Assembly: GCF_022570735.2 (NCBI RefSeq)
Contig: NZ_JANCNS010000003.1
Coordinates: 310,001-374,000 of the forward strand
DNA from: Christiangramia oceanisediminis
GTDB lineage: Bacteria; Bacteroidota; Bacteroidia; Flavobacteriales; Flavobacteriaceae
Direction of reading: 5' to 3'
Length of the DNA stretch: 64,000 nucleotides
The position numbers and the translations under genes are program-made. This document shows positions 28,715 through 38,621 of the stretch, one piece after another. Position 1 is the stretch's first letter, and each line of letters starts with the position of its first letter. The notes under the pieces were generated by a model. The model saw nothing but the letters and a program-made list of their open reading frames with translations, searched no databases and had not been told where the DNA came from.

Positions 28715-29767
28715 ATGTTTAAATTTAACTCACTGTTAGTCTTTATATTAAGTTTTTTGATTTTTTCCTGCGGAAGTAATAACGGGAATAAAAAATCTGA
28801 TTTTTCTCTTCAGATCGATCAGAATAAATCAAAATTCAAGCTCAACGATGAATTGAAAGCCTCCATCCTGAATGAGAAAAATAAACAGATCGATTCGGTT
28901 AGTTTTTATCTTGGAGAGCAGTTTTTGAAAACCGCCAGGAGTACCGATTACAACCTGAATCTTCAGAATGTACGATTAGGCAACCAGAATCTCCGCGCGA
29001 TCATTTTTTATGAGAATACCTCCGATACCTTGTCGAAGAATATTCAGATCCTGAATACCGAAGCCCCAAAACTGTATACCTACGAAATCGTGAATTCCTA
29101 CCCGCACGATATTTCCTCATATACTCAGGGACTGGAGTTTCACGAAGGGACCCTGTATGAAAGCATTGGCCAGTATGGCAAATCCAAATTGCGAAAAGTA
29201 GACCTCAAATCTGGTGATGTTTTGAAGGAGGTAGAACTGGACGACCAGTATTTTGCAGAGGGTCTAACCATTTTGAACAACAGGCTCTTTCTCCTTACCT
29301 GGAAAGAAGGTGAAGGTTTTATTTACAACCTGGATACCTTTGAGAAAACGGGGACCTTTGGATATAACCAGAGCGAGGAAGGCTGGGGACTTTGCAATAA
29401 CGGTGAACAGATATTTAAAAGTGACGGAACCGAAAGGATCTGGATCCTGGATCCGGAAACCCTGGCAGAAACCGATTATATCCAGCCTACAACCCATAAA
29501 TCGGTGGCGACCAAGTTCAATGAACTGGAATGGGTGAACGGGAAGATCTATGCCAACACCTATACTTATCCCAGCGTCGCAATCATCAATCCTGAAAATG
29601 GAGCCATCGAGGGCCTCATCAATTTTAAGGACCTAAACAAACAGGTGACCCAACATGACAAGCTGGATGTTCTAAATGGCATTGCTTACAATCCAGATAC
29701 CGATAAACTTTATGTAACCGGAAAGAACTGGGATAAGATCTTCGAAGTTAAAATCGTGGAAAAATAA
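28715..29767 (+). CDS. Glutaminyl-peptide cyclotransferase (plant/bacterial QC type), lipoprotein
   Basis: 350 residues. Lipobox LIFSC (Cys19), an Ig-like segment (about 30-110), then a five-bladed beta-propeller: PHDISSYTQGLEF, LYESIGQYGKSKLRKVDL, LFLLTWKEGEGFIYN, EGWGLCNNGEQIFKSDGT, FNELEWVNGKIYANTY and LNGIAYNPDTDKLYVTGKNWDK are blade motifs of the glutamine cyclotransferase family. It converts N-terminal Gln to pyroglutamate on exported proteins. The stop shares a base with the next gene's ATG (TAATG). Confidence 0.92.
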   Translation: MFKFNSLLVFILSFLIFSCGSNNGNKKSDFSLQIDQNKSKFKLNDELKASILNEKNKQIDSVSFYLGEQFLKTARSTDYNLNLQNVRLGNQNLRAIIFYENTSDTLSKNIQILNTEAPKLYTYEIVNSYPHDISSYTQGLEFHEGTLYESIGQYGKSKLRKVDLKSGDVLKEVELDDQYFAEGLTILNNRLFLLTWKEGEGFIYNLDTFEKTGTFGYNQSEEGWGLCNNGEQIFKSDGTERIWILDPETLAETDYIQPTTHKSVATKFNELEWVNGKIYANTYTYPSVAIINPENGAIEGLINFKDLNKQVTQHDKLDVLNGIAYNPDTDKLYVTGKNWDKIFEVKIVEK

Positions 29768-30171
29768 TGGAAGTCAATCCCGATATCTACGAGAAAAAAC
29801 TGACCGTAGAGGAAAAGCACCTCGATAAACAAAAGCATGTAAATAATGTGCAATACCTGCAATGGGTTCAGGATATAGCCGAAGAGCACTGGGAAGTTAG
29901 AGCATCTGAAGAACAAAAGGCTGAAGTGATCTGGGTAGTTGTTCGTCATGAGATAGACTACAAAAAAGAAGCCTTTTTAAAGGATGAACTTGTTCTCCAA
30001 ACCTATGTAGGTGAGACAACGCACGTTACATCAATAAGACATGTGATCATTAAAAATTCGGAAACCGATGAATTGCTGGTTCAGGCCAAAACCACCTGGT
30101 GTCTTCTGAATGCCAGCACTAAAAAACCCAGCCGTATCTCTGAAGAGCTTAAAAAAGTATTTCTGCAATAG
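29767..30171 (+). CDS. Acyl-CoA thioesterase, 4HBT hotdog family
   Basis: 134 residues with a single hotdog domain. Asp20 with HVNNVQYLQW (His24, Asn26) corresponds to the 4-hydroxybenzoyl-CoA thioesterase active-site loop; HEIDYKKEAFLKDEL and TTWCLLNASTKKPSRI follow in the usual order. Acyl substrate unknown. Overlaps the glutaminyl cyclase stop by one base, so translation is likely coupled. Confidence 0.9.
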   Translation: MEVNPDIYEKKLTVEEKHLDKQKHVNNVQYLQWVQDIAEEHWEVRASEEQKAEVIWVVVRHEIDYKKEAFLKDELVLQTYVGETTHVTSIRHVIIKNSETDELLVQAKTTWCLLNASTKKPSRISEELKKVFLQ

Positions 30172-30286
30172 AACGAACCACCTCTATCCTTACCTGCTTA
30201 AGTTAATCTTAGGACTTTCTCATAAACTTTGTTTAATCTTTTTACTATTTGATTAAACATTACTTATCTTAGATCAAAAATTGATT

Positions 30287-30649
30287 ATGGAAATACTAAG
30301 GATCGTCCTGCTTCTCATTGTGGGACTGGGAATTTTGAACGTGTGGTTGTTAAGGTTCAATAAGAATACTACCTATCGTGGAGGTAGCGCGGGAAATATG
30401 AAAGAAGAGTTTAAGGCCTATGGATTGCCCGAAAAGCTTGTTTATGCTGTAGGTTTTATCAAATGTACCCTGGCCATCATGCTGCTTGCCGGGATCTGGA
30501 TCGAAGAACTAGTAATGCCTGCAGCCATTGGCATGGGCATCATGATGCTAGGAGCGATCGCCATGCATATTAAAATAGGTGATACGTTCAGGCAAACTCT
30601 TCCAGCACTAAGTTTACTGGTAATTTGCGGTATGATCGCATGGTTATAA
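30287..30649 (+). CDS. DoxX-like small membrane protein
   Basis: 120 residues from ATG 30287; a TTG six bases upstream is a weaker choice. Four hydrophobic helices (about 1-20, 50-70, 73-95, 102-120) and the FKAYGLPEKLVYAVGFIKCTLAIMLL core fit the DoxX-like family. Members are inner-membrane proteins, some tied to redox stress; no specific role can be given. A terminator follows at once. Confidence 0.78.
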   Translation: MEILRIVLLLIVGLGILNVWLLRFNKNTTYRGGSAGNMKEEFKAYGLPEKLVYAVGFIKCTLAIMLLAGIWIEELVMPAAIGMGIMMLGAIAMHIKIGDTFRQTLPALSLLVICGMIAWL

Positions 30650-30679
30650 AAAAAAGCCATTCCCGAAAGAATGGCTTTT
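30649..30679. terminator. Bidirectional terminator between DoxX gene and glyA
   Basis: Stem AAAAGCCATTC/GAATGGCTTTT with a six-base loop. Eight A on its left give a T run for the minus-strand glyA transcript; the plus-strand T run is shorter. Confidence 0.85.
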
Positions 30680-30698
30680 GAATTTATAGGTAAGCTAA

Positions 30699-31973
30699 TT
30701 AGGCTTTAAAAAGCGGAAGCCCGTGCATCATGCTATTTACTTCTTTTTTCACGGCTTTTAACTCATCTTCGTTATCGATATTCGTGATCACACGATCTAT
30801 CAGTTCAACGATCTTTGCCATGTCTTTTTCTTCAAGTCCCCGGGTTGTCACCGCTGGAGTTCCAATTCTAATTCCGGAAGTAACAAAAGGTGACTTATCG
30901 TCAAAAGGAACCATGTTCTTGTTCACCGTGATATCGGCTTTACCAAGAGCCTCTTCAGCATCTTTTCCTGAAACGTTCTTGTTTCGAAGGTCGATCAACA
31001 TCATATGATTATCGGTTCCGCCGGAAATGATATTATATCCTTTGTCAACAAAAGCTTTCGCCATCTTTTCAGCATTCTTTTTCACCCTTACCATATAATG
31101 AAGGAACTCATCGGTAAGAGCTTCACCAAAAGCGATTGCCTTAGCTGCGATTATATGCTCTAAAGGTCCGCCCTGGTTTCCAGGGAAGATACCTGAATTC
31201 AGCATGGCCGACATTTTCTTCAAATTCCCGTTCTTCAGTTTTTCACCGAAGGGGTTATCGAAATCTTTCCCCATCAGGATAATTCCACCTCTTGGTCCAC
31301 GCAGGGTCTTATGCGTAGTGGAAGTAACTATATGGCAATGTGGCACAGGGTCGCTGATCAATCCTTTGGCGATCAAACCAGCAGGATGAGCAATATCGGC
31401 AAGTAAAATGGCGCCAACACTGTCTGCGATCTCTCTGAATCTTTTATAATCGATTTCTCTGGAGTAAGCCGAAGCACCCGCGATGATCATTTTTGGTTTT
31501 TCCTTTTCAGCGATTTCAGCCACTGCATCATAATCGATCAATCCGGTTTCCTTATCAACCCCGTAAAACACAGGATTGTAAAGTTTTCCTGAAAAGTTTA
31601 CCGGTGAACCATGTGTAAGATGGCCACCATGAGAAAGATCAAAACCAAGGAATTTATCTCCCGGCTTCAGGCAGGTATGGAAAACCGCCGTATTTGCCTG
31701 GGAACCGGAATGCGGCTGAACATTGGCATATTCCGCATTGAAAAGCTCTTTCAATCTTTCAATGGCCAGCTCCTCAACCTTGTCTACTACTTCACAACCA
31801 CCATAATATCTCTTTCCGGGATAACCTTCAGCATATTTATTGGTGAGTACAGAACCTGCAGCTTCAAGCACTGCATCACTCACAAAGTTTTCACTCGCAA
31901 TAAGTTCCAATCCGTTTAACTGTCGCTCTTTTTCTTCTGCTATTAAATCAAAAAGTTGGGTGTCTCGTTGCAT
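30699..31973 (-). CDS. glyA: Serine hydroxymethyltransferase
   Basis: 424 residues. PLP enzyme interconverting serine and glycine with tetrahydrofolate, the main one-carbon source. Lys222 in [14 protein letters not shown] is the cofactor lysine; [35 protein letters not shown] and DIAHPAGL are the standard blocks. Full length. Monocistronic between a terminator and the region it shares with divergent fahA. Confidence 0.97.
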   Translation of the reverse strand: MQRDTQLFDLIAEEKERQLNGLELIASENFVSDAVLEAAGSVLTNKYAEGYPGKRYYGGCEVVDKVEELAIERLKELFNAEYANVQPHSGSQANTAVFHTCLKPGDKFLGFDLSHGGHLTHGSPVNFSGKLYNPVFYGVDKETGLIDYDAVAEIAEKEKPKMIIAGASAYSREIDYKRFREIADSVGAILLADIAHPAGLIAKGLISDPVPHCHIVTSTTHKTLRGPRGGIILMGKDFDNPFGEKLKNGNLKKMSAMLNSGIFPGNQGGPLEHIIAAKAIAFGEALTDEFLHYMVRVKKNAEKMAKAFVDKGYNIISGGTDNHMMLIDLRNKNVSGKDAEEALGKADITVNKNMVPFDDKSPFVTSGIRIGTPAVTTRGLEEKDMAKIVELIDRVITNIDNEDELKAVKKEVNSMMHGLPLFKA

Positions 31974-32015
31974 TATAAATGTTTAGTTAAATATTCGGTA
32001 AAAGTAACAAATACA

Positions 32016-32046
32016 TTCGGTTAATTACAGGAAAATAATATATTTG
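32016..32046 (+). promoter_or_regulatory. Putative fahA promoter
   Basis: TTCG (32016-32019, one change from TTTG), exactly 19 bases, then TATATTTG (32039-32046). Transcription would start near 32052, after the TTG codon at 32044, supporting ATG 32083 as the start of fahA. Confidence 0.6.
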
Positions 32047-32082
32047 AGTCAACTAGATTTTAACAAAAAACCAACATTTTTT

Positions 32083-33372
32083 ATGTCTATTACCGCTAAT
32101 GATCCTAGCAGAAAAACCTGGCTGGAAATCCCTGGCGATACCGATTTTCCCATTCAAAATATTCCTTTCGGGGTATTCCTAACCCGGGATGACGTGATCA
32201 CCATAGGAACCAGGATTGGAGACTACGCCATAGACCTTGGCGCCCTGCACCAATTAGGTTATTTCGAAGGGATTCCGCTAACCGACGATATTTTTCTACA
32301 AGACACTTTAAACGACTTTATATCTGACGGAAAAAAGACCTGGCGCCTGGTTCGAAACAGGATAGCCGATATTTTTGACGCCAAAAACACCAAATTAAAG
32401 GATAACGAAGATCACCGAAACAGGGTTCTTTTTACCCTGGATGAGATCGAAATGCAAATGCCGGTACAGGTAGGTGATTACACCGATTTCTATTCCTCAA
32501 AGGAACATGCCACGAACATCGGCTCCATGTTCCGCGATCCGGATAACGCTTTGTTGCCTAACTGGCTTCATATCCCGGTAGGTTACCATGGAAGAAGTTC
32601 TTCCATAATTCCTTCTGGTATCCCGGTTCATCGTCCCCAGGGACAAACCAAACCTGCCGAGTCAGACGCGCCTGTTTTTGGTCCGTCTCAGAGAGTGGAT
32701 TTCGAATTGGAAATGGCATTTATCACTACCGATGCGAATCACCTGGGAGAACCAATTCCTGTTGATGAAGCTGAAGACTATATCTTCGGAATGGTACTGT
32801 TCAATGACTGGAGTGCAAGAGATATTCAGAAGTGGGAATATGTGCCATTAGGCCCGTTCCTCGCGAAGAACTTTGCATCTTCCATCTCACCATGGATCGT
32901 AACCATGGATGCTTTGGAACCATTCAGAACAGCCAGTCCAAAACCGGAAAAAGAGCTACTACCTTATTTACAATACAAAGGAGATAAGAGTTTTGATATT
33001 AACCTGGAGGTTTTCCTTCAGCCTGAAGGCGGCGAGGAACAATCGCTTTCTAAATCGAACTTCAAATACCTTTACTGGAACATGAGTCAGCAATTGGCTC
33101 ACCATACTGTGAATGGTTGCCCGGTAAATTCCGGGGACATGATGGCTTCAGGAACCATCTCAGGATCTTCTGAAGATTCTTTCGGTTCCATGCTTGAGCT
33201 TACCTGGAGTGGTAGCAAACCTATCAAACTAAAAGACGGTTCTGAACGAAAGTTCATTGAAGATAATGACACCGTGATCATGAGAGGTTTTTGCCAGAAT
33301 GGTAATTCACGAATTGGTTTTGGAGAAGTTAGAAGTAAATTACTTCCGGTTTACCAGCCGAAGAAAAAATAA
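32083..33372 (+). CDS. fahA: Fumarylacetoacetase
   Basis: 429 residues from ATG 32083 (MSITANDPSRKTW); the longer TTG start at 32044 overlaps the promoter box. It performs the last step of tyrosine and homogentisate breakdown, giving fumarate and acetoacetate. It has the N-terminal SH3-like domain and the catalytic FAH domain, with DYTDFYSSKEHATN (metal Asp and catalytic His), FELEMAF (Glu ligands), VLFNDWSARDIQKWEYVPLGPF and NSGDMMASGTISG. A terminator lies 20 bases downstream. Other pathway genes are not adjacent. Confidence 0.95.
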   Translation: MSITANDPSRKTWLEIPGDTDFPIQNIPFGVFLTRDDVITIGTRIGDYAIDLGALHQLGYFEGIPLTDDIFLQDTLNDFISDGKKTWRLVRNRIADIFDAKNTKLKDNEDHRNRVLFTLDEIEMQMPVQVGDYTDFYSSKEHATNIGSMFRDPDNALLPNWLHIPVGYHGRSSSIIPSGIPVHRPQGQTKPAESDAPVFGPSQRVDFELEMAFITTDANHLGEPIPVDEAEDYIFGMVLFNDWSARDIQKWEYVPLGPFLAKNFASSISPWIVTMDALEPFRTASPKPEKELLPYLQYKGDKSFDINLEVFLQPEGGEEQSLSKSNFKYLYWNMSQQLAHHTVNGCPVNSGDMMASGTISGSSEDSFGSMLELTWSGSKPIKLKDGSERKFIEDNDTVIMRGFCQNGNSRIGFGEVRSKLLPVYQPKKK

Positions 33373-33391
33373 GCTGAAAATTTCAGCCAGC

Positions 33392-33421
33392 AAAAAGCCC
33401 CGCCAGAAGCGGGGCTTTTTT
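33392..33421. terminator. Terminator between fahA and the RidA-family gene
   Basis: Twelve-base-pair stem AAAAAGCCCCGC/GCGGGGCTTTTT with loop CAGAA and a T run on either strand, serving both convergent genes. Confidence 0.92.
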
Positions 33422-33424
33422 TAT

Positions 33425-33817
33425 TTATTCAGCATGCGCTATACACTTGATCTCGATCATAAGACCTGGCATTACCAGAGACTTTACCTCAATTAAAGTA
33501 TTGGCTACTTCCGGAAATTTTCCGTAGTGCTTACGCCTAACTTCAAATAGTTCATCGATATTCTCCATGGTATGCTTCACATTGGTGACGAACCAGGTCT
33601 CGTCTACAATATTGTCCATGGAAAGGTCAAATTTTTTCAGTAGTTCAGCAATATTACTATAGGCTTTATCTACCTGCGCCTTCATATCATTCTCACCAAC
33701 CAGGTTTCCCTGTTCATCCAGACTAACCTGTCCCGATATATACATGGAGTTACCAACCTTAACAGCCTCGGCAATATAATCCTGAAATGCACCCGACCTT
33801 TCTATCTGCTTTTTCAT
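33425..33817 (-). CDS. RidA/YjgF family protein lacking the catalytic Arg
   Basis: 130 residues from ATG 33817 (MKKQIERSGAFQDY). YISGQVSLDEQGNLVG and the late LIEVKSLVMPGLMIEIKCIA define the Rid fold (trimeric). In RidA proper an Arg precedes this last strand (PARS..VEV) and drives hydrolysis of 2-aminoacrylate imines; here the equivalent reads ANTLIEV, with Asn at that site. It therefore belongs to a Rid subgroup that probably does not deaminate imines. Exact role unknown. Confidence 0.88.
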   Translation of the reverse strand: MKKQIERSGAFQDYIAEAVKVGNSMYISGQVSLDEQGNLVGENDMKAQVDKAYSNIAELLKKFDLSMDNIVDETWFVTNVKHTMENIDELFEVRRKHYGKFPEVANTLIEVKSLVMPGLMIEIKCIAHAE

Positions 33818-33934
33818 ATCTCTATTTTGAACCATAAAGATAGACACACCAACTGTAAATCAGCTAGTTAAAGCAATAATTGTAAATCGATTATCAAAAA
33901 ATACGTAAAAACACCTATAATGATCGAACTAAAT

Positions 33935-34336
33935 CTAGGCTACGAAATCAGCCAATTTATTTGCTGATATCGCCTGGTGAGAAGAATGATGCACCACTTC
34001 CCTGTTCTTGATGACGATCAATTGCGGGCTCTCGTGTTTAACACCAAACCTTTCGGCAATTTCATTCGATATGTCGCGGTAAGCGATCAGATCCAGGTAA
34101 TAAAGCTCCACTGCTTCTGAAGGATCCATTTTATAGTCTGATTCAAACATCTTTAAAACCATACGGCTAATGCCGCACCGGGTAGAATGTTTCAGGATCG
34201 CTATTGTCTTCTCTTCCGAATTCTTTTCGATCTGATCGAGCTGTTCCATGGAATTTAGTGCGATCCATGGAATCTCCCGTTTCTCCTTGCTGCTTCCCTT
34301 CTCCTCTGAACCGAATATTTTATCAAAAATTCCCAT
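33935..34336 (-). CDS. ytxJ: YtxJ-like bacillithiol-system thioredoxin-fold protein
   Basis: 133 residues. ILKHSTRCGISRMVLKMFE (Cys54) is the YtxJ/BrxC single-Cys active site, and HESPQLIVIKNREVVHHSSH the cis-Pro region of a thioredoxin fold. Known members (BrxC) remove bacillithiol from oxidised protein thiols, so the host probably makes bacillithiol (inference). No signal peptide; cytoplasmic. Divergent from clpB. Confidence 0.88.
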   Translation of the reverse strand: MGIFDKIFGSEEKGSSKEKREIPWIALNSMEQLDQIEKNSEEKTIAILKHSTRCGISRMVLKMFESDYKMDPSEAVELYYLDLIAYRDISNEIAERFGVKHESPQLIVIKNREVVHHSSHQAISANKLADFVA

Positions 34337-34350
34337 AACATAGTTTTCCG

Positions 34351-34358
34351 CAAAAATA
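34351..34358 (-). promoter_or_regulatory. Putative -7 box for ytxJ
   Basis: Minus-strand TATTTTTG, exact TAnnTTTG match, 14 bases before the ATG; no matching -33 TTG. Confidence 0.42.
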
Positions 34359-34516
34359 AATCTAAGTAAATTTATAGAACGAAAAATCTCCCCGAATTTT
34401 TGATGCTTTTCAACTAAACTGTCGTTTTGTCTTGTATTTTTTATTAAAAAGCGTCATTTTGACATTTATTCTGAATGGTATATGTATTGCCATAGAAAAA
34501 TCAAAAAACAGCTTAA

Positions 34517-37120
34517 ATGAACTTTAATAATTTTACAATAAAATCACAGGAGGCCATCCAGCAGGCGCAACAGCTTGCTCAGGAGATGGGCCATCAGCAG
34601 ATCGAGAATGAACACATTTTCAAAGCCATAAGCATGGTAGACGAAAACGTAACTCCTTTCCTGCTGAAAAAACTGAACATAAACGTAAATCTTTTCAACC
34701 AGATCCTGGATAAAAGCCTTGAAAGCTTTCCCAAGGTTAGCGGTGGCGATATCATGTTATCCCGTGAATCTGGAAAGACCGTAAATGAAGCATCTTCCAT
34801 CGCCAAGAAGATGAACGATGAATATGTATCAATAGAACACCTCATCCTGGCTATTTTCAAATCCAGCAGCAAGGTAGCCCAGATCCTAAAAGACCAGGGA
34901 GCAACCGAAAAAGGACTAAAAGCAGCCATAGAAGAGCTAAGACAGGGAGACCGGGTTACTTCTCAAAGCGCGGAAGAAACCTATAATTCACTTGACAAAT
35001 ACGCCCGTAATCTTAACCAGCTGGCTGAAGAAGGTAAATTGGACCCGGTAATTGGCCGGGATGAAGAGATTCGTAGAATATTGCAGATCCTTTCCAGGAG
35101 AACCAAGAACAACCCTATGCTTGTTGGAGAACCCGGAACCGGTAAAACAGCGATAGCCGAGGGCCTTGCCCATCGAATCGTAGATGGTGACGTACCGGAG
35201 AACCTTAAAGACAAAAGAATCTATTCACTGGATATGGGAGCATTGATCGCCGGCGCGAAATATAAAGGAGAATTCGAGGAACGATTAAAGGCGGTCATAA
35301 AGGAGGTTACTTCCAGCGATGGAAATATTGTCCTCTTTATCGACGAGATCCATACCCTGGTTGGCGCCGGGGGCGGACAGGGAGCCATGGATGCCGCCAA
35401 TATCCTGAAGCCTGCGCTGGCCCGTGGTGAATTAAGAGCTATTGGTGCGACCACGCTGGACGAATACCAGAAATATTTTGAAAAAGACAAAGCACTTGAA
35501 AGACGGTTCCAGAAAGTAAATGTTGAAGAACCAGATGTGGAAAGTGCTATTTCCATACTTCGAGGGATTAAGGAAAAATATGAGACACATCACAAAGTAA
35601 GGATCAGGGATGAGGCGATCATTGCTGCGGTGGAATTATCGCAGCGTTATATCACCAACCGGTTCCTTCCCGATAAGGCGATAGACCTGATGGATGAAGC
35701 TGCCTCAAAATTACGAATGGAGATCAACTCCAAACCAGAAGAACTGGACGTACTGGATCGTAAGATCATGCAGCTGGAGATCGAGATAGAAGCAATTAAG
35801 CGTGAAAAGGATGAAGCTAAACTGAAATCGCTTCGTGCAGACCTCGCCAACCTGAAGGAAGAACGAAATGACCTTCATGCAAGATGGATGAGTGAAAAGG
35901 AGATTGTAGACAATATCCAAACATTAAAATCGGAGATCGAAAATTACAGGCTGGAAGCCGAAAGAGCCGAACGTGAGGGAGATTACGGTAAGGTTGCCGA
36001 GATTCGTTACGGAAAGATCAAGGAAGCCCAGGAAAAACTGGAAAATCTTCAGGAAAAGGTTGCCGAAAATCAGAATGAAAAATCACTTATCCAGGAAGAG
36101 GTGACTAATGAAGATATCGCCGAAGTAGTGGCAAAATGGACCGGTATCCCGGTTACCAAAATGCTGCAAAGCGAACGGGAGAAATTGTTGAAACTGGAAG
36201 ATGACCTTCATAAACGAGTGGTTGGACAGGACGAGGCGATAGTCGCGGTGAGTGATTCCATACGAAGAAGCCGGGCCGGATTACAGGACCAGAACAGGCC
36301 AATTGGTTCCTTCCTGTTCCTTGGAACTACGGGAGTTGGTAAAACCGAGCTAGCCAAAGCTCTGGCAGAATACCTCTTCGATGATGAAGCAGCCATGACC
36401 CGTATCGATATGAGCGAATACCAGGAAAGGCATTCGGTGAGCAGACTGGTAGGAGCGCCTCCGGGATACGTAGGTTATGATGAAGGCGGGCAATTGACCG
36501 AAGCGGTAAGAAGAAAACCTTATTCGGTAGTATTGCTCGATGAGATCGAAAAAGCACATCCAGACACGTTCAACATCCTGTTACAGGTTTTGGATGAAGG
36601 AAGGTTAACCGATAACAAAGGTCGTGTTGCCGATTTCAAGAATACCATTATCATCATGACCTCTAACATGGGAAGCCATATTATCCAGGAGAAATTTGAG
36701 AATATCAAGGATCTGGATACAGCCATGGAAACAGCCAAAACCGAGGTTCTTGGTTTACTGAAGCAGAGTGTGAGGCCGGAATTCCTGAACCGGATTGATG
36801 ATATCGTGATGTTCAGTCCGCTTACTAAAGCAGATATTCGCAAGATCGTAGGTCTTCAGCTAAAAGGTGTTAAAAAGATGCTGGCTAAACAACATATCGT
36901 ACTTGACGCCACAGAAGAAGCTATCGGCTACCTTGCAAGCAAAGGTTTTGACCCTCAATATGGCGCACGGCCTGTGAAGCGAGTGGTTCAGAAAGAAGTG
37001 CTTAATAAGCTTTCCAAAGAGATCCTTGCAGGAAACATCAGTACAGAAAGCATTATCCTGCTGGATGAATTCGATGAGCAACTGGTCTTCAGAAACCAGG
37101 AACAGCTAAGCGAAAATTAA
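34517..37120 (+). CDS. clpB: Chaperone disaggregase ClpB
   Basis: 867 residues, the full ClpB layout. Clp-N repeats (about 6-145), NBD1 with GEPGTGKT (203-210) and [13 protein letters not shown], a long coiled-coil middle domain (about 400-525) that separates ClpB from ClpA/ClpC, and NBD2 with [15 protein letters not shown] and [13 protein letters not shown], then the C-terminal D2-small domain ([14 protein letters not shown]). With DnaK it rescues aggregated proteins after heat. A TTGACA-like hexamer with an AT-rich TATATG region sits about 35-65 bases before the ATG, possibly a stress promoter, but this is weak. Confidence 0.97.
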   Translation: MNFNNFTIKSQEAIQQAQQLAQEMGHQQIENEHIFKAISMVDENVTPFLLKKLNINVNLFNQILDKSLESFPKVSGGDIMLSRESGKTVNEASSIAKKMNDEYVSIEHLILAIFKSSSKVAQILKDQGATEKGLKAAIEELRQGDRVTSQSAEETYNSLDKYARNLNQLAEEGKLDPVIGRDEEIRRILQILSRRTKNNPMLVGEPGTGKTAIAEGLAHRIVDGDVPENLKDKRIYSLDMGALIAGAKYKGEFEERLKAVIKEVTSSDGNIVLFIDEIHTLVGAGGGQGAMDAANILKPALARGELRAIGATTLDEYQKYFEKDKALERRFQKVNVEEPDVESAISILRGIKEKYETHHKVRIRDEAIIAAVELSQRYITNRFLPDKAIDLMDEAASKLRMEINSKPEELDVLDRKIMQLEIEIEAIKREKDEAKLKSLRADLANLKEERNDLHARWMSEKEIVDNIQTLKSEIENYRLEAERAEREGDYGKVAEIRYGKIKEAQEKLENLQEKVAENQNEKSLIQEEVTNEDIAEVVAKWTGIPVTKMLQSEREKLLKLEDDLHKRVVGQDEAIVAVSDSIRRSRAGLQDQNRPIGSFLFLGTTGVGKTELAKALAEYLFDDEAAMTRIDMSEYQERHSVSRLVGAPPGYVGYDEGGQLTEAVRRKPYSVVLLDEIEKAHPDTFNILLQVLDEGRLTDNKGRVADFKNTIIIMTSNMGSHIIQEKFENIKDLDTAMETAKTEVLGLLKQSVRPEFLNRIDDIVMFSPLTKADIRKIVGLQLKGVKKMLAKQHIVLDATEEAIGYLASKGFDPQYGARPVKRVVQKEVLNKLSKEILAGNISTESIILLDEFDEQLVFRNQEQLSEN

Positions 37121-37131
37121 TTATCAGTCAT

Positions 37132-37165
37132 AAAAAAAGCGGTAGAAAATTCTACCGCTTTTTTT
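37132..37165. terminator. Bidirectional terminator between clpB and the CsbD gene
   Basis: Stem AAAAAAAGCGGTAGAA/TTCTACCGCTTTTTTT with a two-base loop; T runs on both strands. Confidence 0.92.
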
Positions 37166-37177
37166 ATTTTCAGAAGA

Positions 37178-37363
37178 TTACCAGGAATCAATTTCTCTCT
37201 TCAGTTCTTCCTTGGTCTTCCCGGTTTTTTCCTGCATACGACCAAGCATTTCGTCAAATTTTCCTTCGGAATAAGTTACATCATCATCGGTAACTTCACC
37301 ATACTTTTGTTTGAACTCACCTCTGATTTGTTTCCACTTTCCTTCTAACTGATCTTCATTCAT
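37178..37363 (-). CDS. CsbD-like general stress protein
   Basis: 61 residues from ATG 37363. MNEDQLEGKWKQIRGEFKQKYGEVTDDDV is the CsbD repeat core. CsbD proteins are small, hydrophilic and induced by general stress; molecular function unknown. The longer frame starting at 37402 crosses a -7 box (37390-37397), so the shorter start is preferred. Confidence 0.9.
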   Translation of the reverse strand: MNEDQLEGKWKQIRGEFKQKYGEVTDDDVTYSEGKFDEMLGRMQEKTGKTKEELKREIDSW

Positions 37364-37389
37364 AATATTGGTTTTAGGTGTTAATACTT

Positions 37390-37397
37390 CAAACTTA
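37390..37397 (-). promoter_or_regulatory. Putative -7 box for the CsbD gene
   Basis: Minus-strand TAAGTTTG, exact TAnnTTTG match, 26 bases before the chosen ATG. Confidence 0.45.
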
Positions 37398-37454
37398 ACC
37401 ATATCATTTGCCAGGCTCTGCTAATGAACTGCTATAATTCTCTTAAGCATTTGT

Positions 37455-37462
37455 TATTTTTG
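37455..37462 (+). promoter_or_regulatory. Putative -7 box for the phytase-esterase-like lipoprotein gene
   Basis: TATTTTTG, exact TAnnTTTG match, 21 bases before the ATG at 37484; no -33 TTG at the standard spacing. Confidence 0.42.
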
Positions 37463-37483
37463 CCCTCAATTCAATAAGAACCC

Positions 37484-38578
37484 ATGAAAAAGATCCTGAT
37501 TGCCTGCCTGATCACCTTAATTTTAAGCAGCTGTGCAGTGAGCCGAAAGGTTCACAATAATGAAATAGAAATAACTTTCCTGGATGAGTACGTGCTGCCT
37601 GCCGAAACAGACTTCCAGGATACTCGTGTTGGAGGTTTATCTGGGATAGATTATTCTAACGGAAGCTATTACCTGGTTTGCGATGACGCCGGAAATCCGC
37701 GTATCTACACTGCCAAAATCGATCTTCAGCATGCTAAGATTGAAAATATCGAAATAACTGAAGTTTTGGAAGTGAGCCGGGCCGGGCTGGGAAAACACAA
37801 TGTGCTGGACCTCGAAGCAATTCGGTATGATTCAGCCTCCGGAAATTTCATGCTAACCAGCGAAGGTATGATCAACGACTCCAAAGATCCGGGTATTTAC
37901 CAGGTTTCCCAGGACGGAAATATCAAAATGACCTATTCCCTACCCGATTATTTCAAAGCAGAAGGCACTCAGAAACCAAGGAATAACGGGGTCTTTGAAG
38001 GTCTATCAGAAAGCTACGACGGCACCGGGTACTGGGTAGCTACAGAATTGCCCTTAACCCAGGATGGCCCCAAACCGAAATTATATCCTACCCGCTCTCA
38101 TATCAGGGTCACAAAATTCGATAAGCAAACAGGAGAAGCGGTAAAACAGTTTGCGTACAAACTGGACGGAATTCCAAAACTGCCCATCAATTATTTTGCT
38201 ATCAACGGGTTAACCGAACTGATCGAATACGAAGAAAACAAATTCCTGATCCTGGAAAGAGCCTATGCCGCGGGCTATAGCTCTCATGGGAATACCGTAA
38301 AGATCTTCGCGGTAGATGGTTCTGAAGCCAGCAATACGTTAGACATGCATAGCCTGAAGGATGGAAAATACCAGAAAGCTGAGAAAGAACTGGTCTTCAA
38401 TTTCAAAAAGTTTAAAGAGTCACTAACAGAGGGCATCATAGACAATATAGAAGGAATGAGCTTTGGTCCGGAACTGGAAAACGGGAATAAAACTTTAATC
38501 CTGGTTTCTGATAATAACTTTAATTCCTACGACAGGCAATTGAACCAGTTCCTCTTATTGGAGATCAACTTCAGATAA
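37484..38578 (+). CDS. Esterase-like activity of phytase family lipoprotein
   Basis: 364 residues with lipobox LSSC (Cys17). The exported domain has GGLSGIDYSNGSYYLVCDDAGNPRIY, VLDLEAIRYDSASGNFMLTSEG, NNGVFEGLSESYDG and NIEGMSFGPELENGNKTLILVSDNNF, the block order of the beta-propeller family named esterase-like activity of phytase. Catalytic activity is not proven for most members. The histidine phosphatase gene begins 43 bases downstream, so both could act on extracellular phosphate esters (inference). Confidence 0.87.
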   Translation: MKKILIACLITLILSSCAVSRKVHNNEIEITFLDEYVLPAETDFQDTRVGGLSGIDYSNGSYYLVCDDAGNPRIYTAKIDLQHAKIENIEITEVLEVSRAGLGKHNVLDLEAIRYDSASGNFMLTSEGMINDSKDPGIYQVSQDGNIKMTYSLPDYFKAEGTQKPRNNGVFEGLSESYDGTGYWVATELPLTQDGPKPKLYPTRSHIRVTKFDKQTGEAVKQFAYKLDGIPKLPINYFAINGLTELIEYEENKFLILERAYAAGYSSHGNTVKIFAVDGSEASNTLDMHSLKDGKYQKAEKELVFNFKKFKESLTEGIIDNIEGMSFGPELENGNKTLILVSDNNFNSYDRQLNQFLLLEINFR

Positions 38579-38621
38579 TTTCAGCAAAAATTAATAACTT
38601 CAGCAAAACTAAATCACGCTT

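Noticed and set aside
34440-34516. A specific heat-shock promoter for clpB
   Set aside because: A TTGACA-like hexamer and TATATG are present, but spacing is poor and neither matches the Bacteroidota TAnnTTTG box clearly.
34594-37081. Several antisense frames across clpB
   Set aside because: They run opposite a full-length ClpB frame, have no motifs, and follow from its codon pattern.
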